Below are positions 1 to 6,843 of a DNA stretch of 64,000 nucleotides, piece after piece. The notes below the pieces were generated by a model. It did no database searches and was not told the DNA's origin. It saw only the letters and a program-made list of their open reading frames with translations. The stretch lies in assembly GCA_001804815.1 (NCBI GenBank), contig MHBI01000053.1, forward strand, positions 62,001 to 126,000, read 5' to 3'. The translations under genes were made by a program, and so were the position numbers. Within the stretch, counting starts at the first letter, position 1, and every line of letters begins with the position of its first letter. Origin of the DNA: Lentisphaerae bacterium GWF2_50_93 (GTDB lineage: Bacteria > Verrucomicrobiota > Lentisphaeria > Victivallales > GWF2-50-93).

Positions 1-51
1 TTCAGTTTTCAAGATATGCCCTATTTTCAATTCATCCATAGCTTTGAACTA

Positions 52-1176
52 TCAGGCCGGGGCGGTCTTATCAGATGATTCGGGCTTGATATTCTCATCC
101 TTGGTGGTGAGCACGCTTATCAGATAGAAACCGATTGGAACTCCCACTATCATCCCCCATATCCCGAAGAATCTCTCCCCTATCAGGAGAAGGACGAGGA
201 TGAGGAGAGGATGGGCGCGGAGGGCTTCTCCGGTTATCCGTGGATTCAGGACATACGCCTCGAAGGCGTGTATGGCGGCGACAAACATGATCAGCTTGAT
301 CACCAGCACCAACCCCCCAACTTGGACAGCAAACATGAGTATCGGGATCGAACTGAGGAAAGTCCCCAGTATGGGAATGAATCCGCAGATCAGGACAATG
401 GTCGACAGAAGGGCGATGTTCGGAACTTCGAAATACCAGAGGCCTATCGCTGTCAGGACTGTGTTGCATAATGCGATGATGGCCTGGGCCTGGAGCGCCT
501 TGCCAAGGATGTTCGCGAAAGCCTGCAGGTGTGGAGCGGCGTCAAGATAGAATGTCCTGATCCGGCTTTTTTCCAATTCACCCATCTTTGCCGCTATCTT
601 CTGCCAGTCCAGCACAAGAATAAACGAGAAAACAGTGGCTATGAGCAATGAAACGGTGATCTTCCAGCAGAGTTTGACTATCATTATTATCGAATCAAGC
701 ACGTGCGGCATCGCGGTTTTCACGGTCTTGCCAGTTTCAGTCTTCAAGCTCTCCAACAATACGGCATATTCTTCGGAACCCAAGACAGCCAGGCCTTTTT
801 CCTCGCCTACGATGTTCTTGACAACTGCGGCGGCGAATTTGTTTATCTTATCGTTAGTCTCCTCCCTGCTGTCGTCGGTGAAGTCCGAAAGTATCCTGTT
901 CGACTCGGTCACCAGCTTCGGCCCTATCCATGCACCGATGCCGATGACCGCGCCAATGAACATCATGAAGAACAGGACTGTGGCGAGCCGGTAGTTGATG
1001 TTCAGCCTATCAGTCATCCACACCACTACGGTCCTGGCGACATAGGTGATGAGGAAAGTCTCGAATATGAGCAGGAAAAAGGGCTTCAGGAGGTAGAACA
1101 GCCCGACAAGGATAGTCCAGAGCACCATCTTCTCCCAGTGTTTTTCAAAAAAATTCCTTACTCCGGAGCTTTCCAT
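52..1176 (-). CDS. AI-2E family transporter (PerM/UPF0118-like permease)
   Basis: The 374-residue protein is strongly hydrophobic, with membrane segments near residues 17-60, 65-90, 160-190 and several between 225 and 355. The C-terminal stretch around HPLLILVLLLIGERFFG followed by GMIVGVPIGF is the hallmark of the AI-2E/PerM permease family, and the length fits. The long hydrophilic loop between segments 3 and 4 is also typical. Members are inner-membrane exporters of poorly known substrate; AI-2 export is shown only for some. It stands alone on the minus strand and ends 51 bases inside the window. The first ATG is used; no strong ribosome site decides it. Confidence 0.88.
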   Translation of the reverse strand: MESSGVRNFFEKHWEKMVLWTILVGLFYLLKPFFLLIFETFLITYVARTVVVWMTDRLNINYRLATVLFFMMFIGAVIGIGAWIGPKLVTESNRILSDFTDDSREETNDKINKFAAAVVKNIVGEEKGLAVLGSEEYAVLLESLKTETGKTVKTAMPHVLDSIIMIVKLCWKITVSLLIATVFSFILVLDWQKIAAKMGELEKSRIRTFYLDAAPHLQAFANILGKALQAQAIIALCNTVLTAIGLWYFEVPNIALLSTIVLICGFIPILGTFLSSIPILMFAVQVGGLVLVIKLIMFVAAIHAFEAYVLNPRITGEALRAHPLLILVLLLIGERFFGIWGMIVGVPIGFYLISVLTTKDENIKPESSDKTAPA

Positions 1177-1359
1177 ACCTTAAAATCCCTGCCTTTATAT
1201 ATATGAAGATACTTTTTCAAGCATGATATTTCAAGGCTGGGTAGCGGGGAGGACTCCAAATGAAATAAAATGCAGATGGCCTGTAAAAAATCATGGAACA
1301 TGTTGAATTCCTGGTTTTCCACCGCTTAATTATGCGGCTCATGCAAAAATGGAACTGCA

Positions 1360-2310
1360 ATGAATAACTATTTGAAGACAACTGGAACTCTAATCATAAT
1401 GCTCACTTTTCTCGGACTAGGCTGCGATGACAAGAAATCCGGATCCGGCCTGGACTCTGTATTCTGGAAAATTGAATATCAGGGCAGGACATCATGGATC
1501 TTCGGTACGATGCACGCCCCGAATGAGGCATTCAGCAGGATTCCCGAACCTGTCAAAAAAGCCCTTGCCGAAAGCAAAGTATTCTTCTCCGAGATAGAGC
1601 CCGACGAGAAGAACCAGGTCAAGATAATGCAGGGGATGCTTCTCCCGGAAAACGAATCTTTGGAGGGCAAGATCGGCAGATCTAAATTCACACAGCTGAA
1701 AAACATCACTGGGAAATTCGATCCTCCTCTCTCCCCGTCATTCCTCGACAAGAACAGGATATGGGCCGCGTCCCTTCTTATCTCCTGGCCAAGGAAGTCC
1801 TCTGATCCCGTTCCGATTGACGTGCTCCTTTATGAAAAGGCGAAACTCGGTGGATGTGAAACCAAAGGCCTTGAAACGCCGGAGGAACAGCTGGCTCCCC
1901 TGGACAGTTTCACGGAAACCGAGCAGATCCAGCTCCTCACAGAGGCGATCGGGGAAGCTGAAGACGGCTACAAGATGCTCAATGGCCTCCTTCAAAAATA
2001 TATCTCCCAGGATCTGTCCGGAATGGCCGAGGAATTTTATTCCCGGAAGACCAGCTATACTCCGCAGTTCAGGGACAAGTTCATCGACAAGCTCCTCAAG
2101 GAGAGGAATGATCTGTTCCTGGAAAGACTTATGCCGACCATAAGGGAGAAGGACTGCTTTGTCGCAGTCGGCGCAGGTCATCTTATTGGCTCAAACGGGC
2201 TTATTGCCCTGCTGGAAAAATCCGGATTCAAGGCGACTCCGGTGGAATTCAAATTCAACGTGCCAATCCAGAACCAGCTGCCACAATTTTTCTATCTGTT
2301 CCACTTTTAG
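1360..2310 (+). CDS. TraB/GumN family lipoprotein
   Basis: A 316-residue protein with a short basic N-terminus, a hydrophobic stretch and a Cys at residue 22 (context GLGC), a relaxed lipobox, so probably a lipoprotein. Family signatures follow in order: FGTMHAP near residue 48, GLETPEEQ near 167 and FVAVGAGHLIG near 267, matching the TraB/GumN (PrgY) fold, which is thought to be a metal-dependent hydrolase related to TIKI proteases. The paired GxxH motifs are the presumed metal ligands. The substrate is unknown. It lies alone in front of a nitroreductase gene with a 53-base gap. Confidence 0.85.
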   Translation: MNNYLKTTGTLIIMLTFLGLGCDDKKSGSGLDSVFWKIEYQGRTSWIFGTMHAPNEAFSRIPEPVKKALAESKVFFSEIEPDEKNQVKIMQGMLLPENESLEGKIGRSKFTQLKNITGKFDPPLSPSFLDKNRIWAASLLISWPRKSSDPVPIDVLLYEKAKLGGCETKGLETPEEQLAPLDSFTETEQIQLLTEAIGEAEDGYKMLNGLLQKYISQDLSGMAEEFYSRKTSYTPQFRDKFIDKLLKERNDLFLERLMPTIREKDCFVAVGAGHLIGSNGLIALLEKSGFKATPVEFKFNVPIQNQLPQFFYLFHF

Positions 2311-2363
2311 CGGATATCCGGAGTTTACATTATTAATTATTCATACATTAAGGATGAATTCAT

Positions 2364-2972
2364 ATGAGCAGCAGCGACATCAACGAGACCCTTGCAAACA
2401 TAATGGCGAGACGGAGCGTGAGGATGTACACGGACCAGGATGTGTCCGACGGGGATATAATGACAATCCTGAGCGCTGCGAACCAGGCGCCTTCAGCGCA
2501 CAACAACCAGTCATGGAGATTCGTCGTAGTGAAAGGTGTAAAAAAGGGGGAGCTGGTCGATCTGGTCTCCAGGCGCGCCGGGGATTTTCCCCGTCCATCT
2601 TCCACGCTGCTGCGCATGGCTTCGCGCAGCATCGCAAGCTCGCCTGTGACGATCGCCGTCATCAATACCGGAGAACTCATCAGGCACGGAACGGAACTAT
2701 TTGATGTAGACAAGGATATAGCCTATGACTTCTTCCGCACAATGGAAATCCAGAGTTCGGCGGCCGCAGTGGAAAATATGCTTATCGCCGCAACTTCGCT
2801 GGGGATTTCAACGGTCTGGCTGGGCATACTCTTCCTCATCAAGGACGATGTCCTTGATCTCCTAGGGGAGAAAGGCGAATTCATGGCGGTAGTCCCGGTC
2901 GGATATGCCTCCCGACAGTCCTCCGGTCCCACAAAACGCCCCCTTGAAATGATTGTAAAGAAGGTGGAATAA
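2364..2972 (+). CDS. nitroreductase family protein (FMN-dependent)
   Basis: 202 residues with the nitroreductase N-terminal signature RRSVRMYTDQDV (FMN phosphate binding) and APSAHNNQSWRFVVV shortly after; a C-terminal GYAS motif follows a segment with EKGEFMAVVPVG. The family uses NAD(P)H and FMN to reduce nitroaromatics, quinones or flavins, usually as a cytoplasmic dimer. The physiological substrate cannot be read from sequence. The start at 2364 is the first ATG; an AAGGA element lies about 8 bases before it. It is probably independent of the upstream gene. Confidence 0.88.
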   Translation: MSSSDINETLANIMARRSVRMYTDQDVSDGDIMTILSAANQAPSAHNNQSWRFVVVKGVKKGELVDLVSRRAGDFPRPSSTLLRMASRSIASSPVTIAVINTGELIRHGTELFDVDKDIAYDFFRTMEIQSSAAAVENMLIAATSLGISTVWLGILFLIKDDVLDLLGEKGEFMAVVPVGYASRQSSGPTKRPLEMIVKKVE

Positions 2973-3058
2973 GACACAAGGGTATTATCATCCTGCCCGT
3001 TGATTGAGGATAAATGAATACTCCACCCCCTTGATTTATTATGACTCATAAGTGAGAT

Positions 3059-3086
3059 TGAGTCGTTTATAAATTTTATTATAGGA
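3059..3086 (+). promoter_or_regulatory. possible sigma-70 promoter of ppnP
   Basis: TTGAGT at 3059-3064 and TATAGG at 3081-3086 are separated by 16 bases in an AT-rich stretch directly before ppnP. Match to consensus is moderate; an alternative -10 (TAGGAT) is two bases further on. Confidence 0.3.
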
Positions 3087-3104
3087 TAATCATAAGGAAA
3101 AAAC

Positions 3105-3419
3105 ATGTCAGAATTTAAAAATGTCACAGTGGTGAAGAAGGCCAATGTTTATTTCAACGGCAAGGTCACAAGCCGGACGGTGCTGTTTGCCGACGGGACA
3201 AAGAAGACGCTCGGGATCATGCTTCCCGGTGATTACGAGTTCGGAACCGACTGCAGGGAGATCATGGAGATACTTGCAGGAGATCTGGATGTCCTCCTTC
3301 CCGGCTCCAGGGAATGGAAGACCTTCAAGGGAGGAGATTCGTTCGAGGTTCCTGCAAAGGCGAAATTCTCGCTCAAGGTAAAAGTCATTGCCGACTATTG
3401 CTGCTCATATCTTAAATAG
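3105..3419 (+). CDS. ppnP: pyrimidine/purine nucleoside phosphorylase PpnP
   Basis: 104 residues matching the PpnP (YaiE, DUF1255) single-cupin family in length and sequence, including [19 protein letters not shown] and the [14 protein letters not shown] segment typical of its cupin barrel. The enzyme phosphorolyses many nucleosides to base and ribose-1-phosphate. AAGGA lies six bases before the ATG, so the start is well supported. The stop codon abuts the next ATG, so it may be co-transcribed with the beta-helix gene, although the functions look unrelated. Confidence 0.9.
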   Translation: MSEFKNVTVVKKANVYFNGKVTSRTVLFADGTKKTLGIMLPGDYEFGTDCREIMEILAGDLDVLLPGSREWKTFKGGDSFEVPAKAKFSLKVKVIADYCCSYLK

Positions 3420-4763
3420 ATGGAAAACATCATGTATTTCATTAAGCCATCGTTCCTTATTGTCTTATGCCTTGCTGCTTTTTTCAACGCATCCTCCGCA
3501 ACAGTTGCTGAAAAAGCTCCAGCTGCAGCCGTGGAGTCAAACACAAGATATTATGTGTCCGAAACCGGGCATGATGCAAACAACGGGCTTAGCCAGGAGA
3601 AGCCTTTCCGGAGCATCCAGCGCGCTGCGGATCTTACGAAGCCAGGCGACATTGTATATATCATGAACGGTACTTACACCAAGGACGAACCTACTGGCAA
3701 CATTCTCACAATCACGCGTTCCGGAAAAGATAATGCATTTATCACATATCAGGCTCTTCCCGGTCAAACGCCGAAGCTTAAGTCGAAGAACTGGAATGCC
3801 ATCAAGGTCGAAGGAGCGTCTTATATTTCAATCGACGGCCTTGAAATCGAGGGTAATTCCGACAACATCAAAATAGAATACGCCCTCGTCCAGAAGGACA
3901 ACAGGAACAATCCCGCCACTTCGGGAAACGGAATATTGATCTGTGAAAAGGGGGGTCAGAATCCTCATCACATCACCATAAGCAACTGTAAAATATACAA
4001 GTGCTGTGGCGGGGGGATAGCATCAAAACATGCGGATTATCTGACCATTGAAGACAATATCGTATATGAAAACGCACTCTATTCGCCCTATGGCAACAGC
4101 GGCATCTCCACATACCAGAACTGGAATTCCGACAGCAATACCGGCTGCAAGATAATAATCCGCAGGAACATCAGCCGCCACAACCAGAATCTCGTGCCAT
4201 TCTTCGCGGCAGGCGGCATCACCGACGGCAACGGGATAATTGTAGATGATCTGCAGAACACACAGGGAAGTTCAAAGCTTGGCGCCTACAAGGGCCGGAC
4301 CTTGATAGAAAACAACGTCGTCTACTGCAATGGCGGACGGGGCATACATGTGTTCCACAGCGACAATGTCGATATCGTGAACAACACCGTATACCAGAAC
4401 TCCCAGAATCCTAAAATCCCTGAAGGTGAAATCAGCGTTCTGTGGGGAAGCGAAATAAAAGTATTCAACAACATCATGTATGCATCCAAGGACAAGCCGG
4501 CAAACTCAGTAAATGAGGCGAAAGGGACAGTCTTCGACTACAATCTTGTTTTCAACGGGAATTTCACCGGCCCGGTCGCCCACAATGTAATTGATAAAAA
4601 TCCTCTTTTTACAGATGAGGCGAAATTTGACTTCACCCTCCAGAAGAAGAGCCCCGCAGTCAACGCAGGCACCAGCGAACTGAGAGTTACCAGGGACATG
4701 CTCAACCTACAGCGTCCCCAGGGTTCCGCTGTCGACATCGGCGCGTATGAGAGGAAGCAGTAA
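3420..4763 (+). CDS. secreted right-handed parallel beta-helix protein, PL9-like
   Basis: 447 residues. A hydrophobic signal sequence (about residues 5-25, followed by AxA-type sites) points to export. From residue 40, RYYVSETGHDANNG and KPFRSIQRAADLTKPGDIVYI form the entry motif of pectate-lyase-like beta-helix proteins (DUF1565/PL9 type), followed by repeated NNxVYxN-type coils to residue 400. It probably binds or cleaves acidic polysaccharide outside the cytoplasm, but catalytic residues cannot be assigned with confidence. ATGs at 3420 and 3432 are both possible; neither has a strong ribosome site. It abuts ppnP. Confidence 0.75.
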   Translation: MENIMYFIKPSFLIVLCLAAFFNASSATVAEKAPAAAVESNTRYYVSETGHDANNGLSQEKPFRSIQRAADLTKPGDIVYIMNGTYTKDEPTGNILTITRSGKDNAFITYQALPGQTPKLKSKNWNAIKVEGASYISIDGLEIEGNSDNIKIEYALVQKDNRNNPATSGNGILICEKGGQNPHHITISNCKIYKCCGGGIASKHADYLTIEDNIVYENALYSPYGNSGISTYQNWNSDSNTGCKIIIRRNISRHNQNLVPFFAAGGITDGNGIIVDDLQNTQGSSKLGAYKGRTLIENNVVYCNGGRGIHVFHSDNVDIVNNTVYQNSQNPKIPEGEISVLWGSEIKVFNNIMYASKDKPANSVNEAKGTVFDYNLVFNGNFTGPVAHNVIDKNPLFTDEAKFDFTLQKKSPAVNAGTSELRVTRDMLNLQRPQGSAVDIGAYERKQ

Positions 4764-4801
4764 ATTTTCTTGCAAGGCGTCTCCGCCTTGCAAGAAAATT
4801 T
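4762..4801. terminator. long bidirectional hairpin between convergent genes
   Basis: Perfect 18-bp inverted repeat (4762-4779 and 4784-4801) with a TCTC loop, starting inside the stop codon of the upstream gene. The arms begin with AAATTTT, so each strand ends in a T-rich tract, fitting a bidirectional intrinsic terminator for the beta-helix gene and the radical SAM gene. Confidence 0.75.
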
Positions 4802-4818
4802 AAACCTGTCTTCAGATT

Positions 4819-6195
4819 TTATGCCATGTACTCGAAATTCTGTTTCATTCCCTTGTCCCAGCCCTTCCAGAGGAAATCCTGTTCCCTCTCCTCGGCGATG
4901 AGCCTGAAAGCATAGCGGACCTGCTCCTCATAGAATTCACAGAATGCTCCGCGGTTCGTGATGTCCTTGTTGTTCATCGTGTAGGCCTCGGCCGGACACG
5001 GTGCACCACAAAAGTGCTGGATCGCGCAGTTCATGCATGGATCCATCTGTTCTGTCTGGCGTTCCGAAACCTTCCGGAAGACTTCAGTCTCAAGCACCTT
5101 CGGGATCTTGTCCTTGAAGATATTTCCGCCTTTGAACTCTTTGACTCCGACGAACTCGCTGCATGGGAACATGTCGCCGTTGGCGGCCACCGCGAAGAAA
5201 CAGCGTCCTCCTCCGCACGGGGAAATATCGCACATGAGCCTGCGGGCCGAAGGAGCGACGATTCCGAGTATGATGTTTGCGAAGTTCGCAACTATGATTT
5301 TGCGGCCGGTCTTATTGTAGAGCTCCCAGCTGCGTTCAAGCGCCTTGATGTAATGTTTTGCGGCTTCGGCATCGTCGGGTTTGACGGTGCGCGATTTCTC
5401 CTGTGTGCAGCGGATGATGTTGAGCATGCATACCTTGACTCCGGACTCATGGAAGAAGTCAACGGTCTCGGAAAGCCTGCTCATGTTCTCGGTAGTGATG
5501 GTGCAGATCACGTTGAATCCGGGATGATCCTTCAGCCTGTCTATCACCTTTACGATCTGGCTGAAATATCCCTCGCCTTTCCAGTCGCGGCGGAGCTTGT
5601 CGGCTGTCCTGGCGTCCGGGCCATCGATTGAAATCCCAATTCCAACCTTGTGCTTCAGCACGAAATCAATGGCCTCGTCGTCGAGCAGCGTAGCATTGGT
5701 CTGGATTCCGAAATCAAAATCTCCGGAGAACTTCTCTATTCCAGCAAAAACGGCCTCCTTGTTCGTCAACGGTTCGGCGCCATGGAAGATAATCTGGGGA
5801 TTGCGTCCTTTTGGAACAGTCGTCTTGAAATATTTCTTCAGGATTGAAAGACCCTCGATGAGCTTTTCAGGAGACATGTTCGCGCCATGCTTCCTCATCT
5901 TCTCCGGTATATAGCAGTAGGTGCAGTTGAAATTGCAGCGGTCTGTCGGGTTGAAATAGACGGCAGAGGGCTTGAGTCCGAAGCGGAGGGTTTCCATCTC
6001 CTTGATGAACTCATCCTCCTTCTTCTTGAACGAGGAAATGAATTTGCCGTCGGATATGATCTGGCCGAGATGATCCTTGCGGGCCAGGGTCCAGAATGCG
6101 GTTTTCGGGTTGATAATCGCGGTGAAATCCTTGTGTCCGATGTCGATGACAAGAAAGTTCGGACCGTATCCGGTGTTGATATAGTTGTTTTTCAT
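4819..6195 (-). CDS. radical SAM/SPASM peptide maturase, CbpB-like
   Basis: From the ATG at 6195 it has 458 residues. The radical SAM motif CNFNCTYC gives C87, C91 and C94, ligands of the SAM-binding [4Fe-4S] cluster. A full SPASM set follows: C322, C327, C332, C345, then C387-x2-C390-x5-C396-x3-C400 and C419, enough for two auxiliary clusters. This architecture belongs to peptide-modifying enzymes that form thioether or C-C links in RiPPs. The gene immediately upstream encodes a 32-residue peptide and both lie behind a cobalamin riboswitch. From memory this matches the TIGRFAM pair CbpA/CbpB ('cobopep'). An in-frame ATG at 6258 would add 21 residues, but they cross hairpin sequence and look untranslated. 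Confidence 0.9.
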   Translation of the reverse strand: MKNNYINTGYGPNFLVIDIGHKDFTAIINPKTAFWTLARKDHLGQIISDGKFISSFKKKEDEFIKEMETLRFGLKPSAVYFNPTDRCNFNCTYCYIPEKMRKHGANMSPEKLIEGLSILKKYFKTTVPKGRNPQIIFHGAEPLTNKEAVFAGIEKFSGDFDFGIQTNATLLDDEAIDFVLKHKVGIGISIDGPDARTADKLRRDWKGEGYFSQIVKVIDRLKDHPGFNVICTITTENMSRLSETVDFFHESGVKVCMLNIIRCTQEKSRTVKPDDAEAAKHYIKALERSWELYNKTGRKIIVANFANIILGIVAPSARRLMCDISPCGGGRCFFAVAANGDMFPCSEFVGVKEFKGGNIFKDKIPKVLETEVFRKVSERQTEQMDPCMNCAIQHFCGAPCPAEAYTMNNKDITNRGAFCEFYEEQVRYAFRLIAEEREQDFLWKGWDKGMKQNFEYMA

Positions 6196-6281
6196 ATAAA
6201 ATTTTGCTTTCACCCGTGCAGACAAACAGCGGCCGTAAAAAAATACGGCAACTGCCATGTCCGCGCAGGCAAAATTTTATT
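6196..6281 (-). promoter_or_regulatory. hairpin-rich spacer between precursor and maturase
   Basis: The 86-base gap holds a 6-bp hairpin (GCCGTA/TACGGC) around an all-T loop and an outer 10-bp pair AAAATTTTGC/GCAAAATTTT that brackets nearly the whole gap. Such structures between a short peptide gene and its maturase could attenuate read-through or protect the upstream message, giving more precursor than enzyme. Function is inferred. Confidence 0.45.
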
Positions 6282-6380
6282 TTATTTCTCCTTGATCAGG
6301 ATGTAGTGGGAGAGTCCTGTTCCAGTTGTGGTGCAGCTCTTCCTGTGTGCGATTGCTTTTCTTGTGGTTCTCTTCTTCAT
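6282..6380 (-). CDS. 32-residue RiPP precursor-like peptide, CbpA-like
   Basis: A strong ribosome site (AGGAGG, about seven bases before the ATG at 6380) drives a 32-residue peptide. Residues 1-15 are basic (MKKRTTRK at the start, HRKS at 12-15) and form a leader-like part; residues 16-32 hold the only Cys (C16), a Thr/Gly run CTTTGTG, then LSHYILIKEK. A single Cys beside Thr residues suits one thioether or other rSAM-made crosslink. The gene lies between the cobalamin riboswitch/terminator and the SPASM maturase. No transporter or protease is adjacent, so the product may act inside the cell, perhaps as a cofactor-like or metal-binding peptide. A second in-frame ATG five codons upstream overlaps the ribosome site and is less likely. 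Confidence 0.8.
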   Translation of the reverse strand: MKKRTTRKAIAHRKSCTTTGTGLSHYILIKEK

Positions 6381-6462
6381 TTCCGTCCTCCTCATTTAAA
6401 GTTAATAAGTTACCAAGTGTCCAAGTTGCATTATTGCCGGGACCTACAGCTGGAATCCGGGC

Positions 6463-6507
6463 AAAAAAAACAGGGTTCCGGCGGACGCAGCGCGTCCGCC
6501 GGAACCC
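6463..6507 (-). terminator. intrinsic terminator, expression platform of the cobalamin riboswitch
   Basis: Perfect 16-bp GC-rich stem (6473-6488 with 6492-6507), three-base loop, then on the minus strand TG and eight T residues (6463-6470). It lies between the aptamer and the peptide gene, so ligand binding probably decides termination. An 8-bp pair, CTGGAATC (6518-6525) with GATTCCAG (6450-6457), flanks the hairpin and may be part of the switch. Confidence 0.88.
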
Positions 6508-6527
6508 TTTACCATTAGATTCCAGTG

Positions 6528-6694
6528 TTATTTCCAGTTCGTCTTCTGGCTTCCGGATCACCCCTCCCGAACTGTCTTCCCGAAAAGTTTTCAACTTCCA
6601 GTGACCGGCCTTTCGGCCTTATGCTCAGGAGATCCCCGGTTACAGCGGCGGGACCGCGACGGATTCACACCGTCTTCCGTTATTCTGAAAATAA
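6528..6694 (-). promoter_or_regulatory. cobalamin (vitamin B12) riboswitch aptamer
   Basis: Read on the minus strand, all main blocks of the cobalamin aptamer appear in order: GGAA, GGTG and AATCC, then GC..CCCGCCGCTGTAAC, GGGGA, a GGCCGAAAGGCC hairpin, CACTGG, GGGAAG, GTGA and AAGCCAGAAGAC. A P1 helix can be drawn between 6685-6694 and 6528-6537 with one G-U pair. It precedes a terminator and the peptide/maturase genes. Such riboswitches normally switch genes off when adenosyl- or other cobalamins are plentiful, so the peptide is probably made when B12 is scarce. Confidence 0.95.
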
Positions 6695-6700
6695 TGTGCT

Positions 6701-6729
6701 AATCTATTATGCTTGAAAAAACATTTCAA
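6701..6729 (-). promoter_or_regulatory. candidate promoter of the riboswitch operon
   Basis: On the minus strand TTGAAA (6724-6729) and TAGATT (6701-6706) are exactly 17 bases apart, placing transcription start close to the 5' end of the riboswitch. Confidence 0.5.
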
Positions 6730-6843
6730 GAACATATTCTCTCAAATGTGTAAAATCTCCATGCTTCATGGAAATAGGAGCGGCAATCGAGTATAGTATC
6801 AGACTTCGATGGGGAAGATTATAAATGGGGGAAACCTGAGATA

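Noticed and set aside
6196..6258. Upstream start for the radical SAM gene at 6258
   Set aside because: The extra 21 residues are encoded by hairpin sequence and do not resemble the start of related maturases; no suitable ribosome site precedes this ATG.
6277..6594. 105-codon minus-strand frame crossing the riboswitch
   Set aside because: It covers aptamer, terminator and the peptide gene in another frame; conserved RNA structure explains this DNA better.
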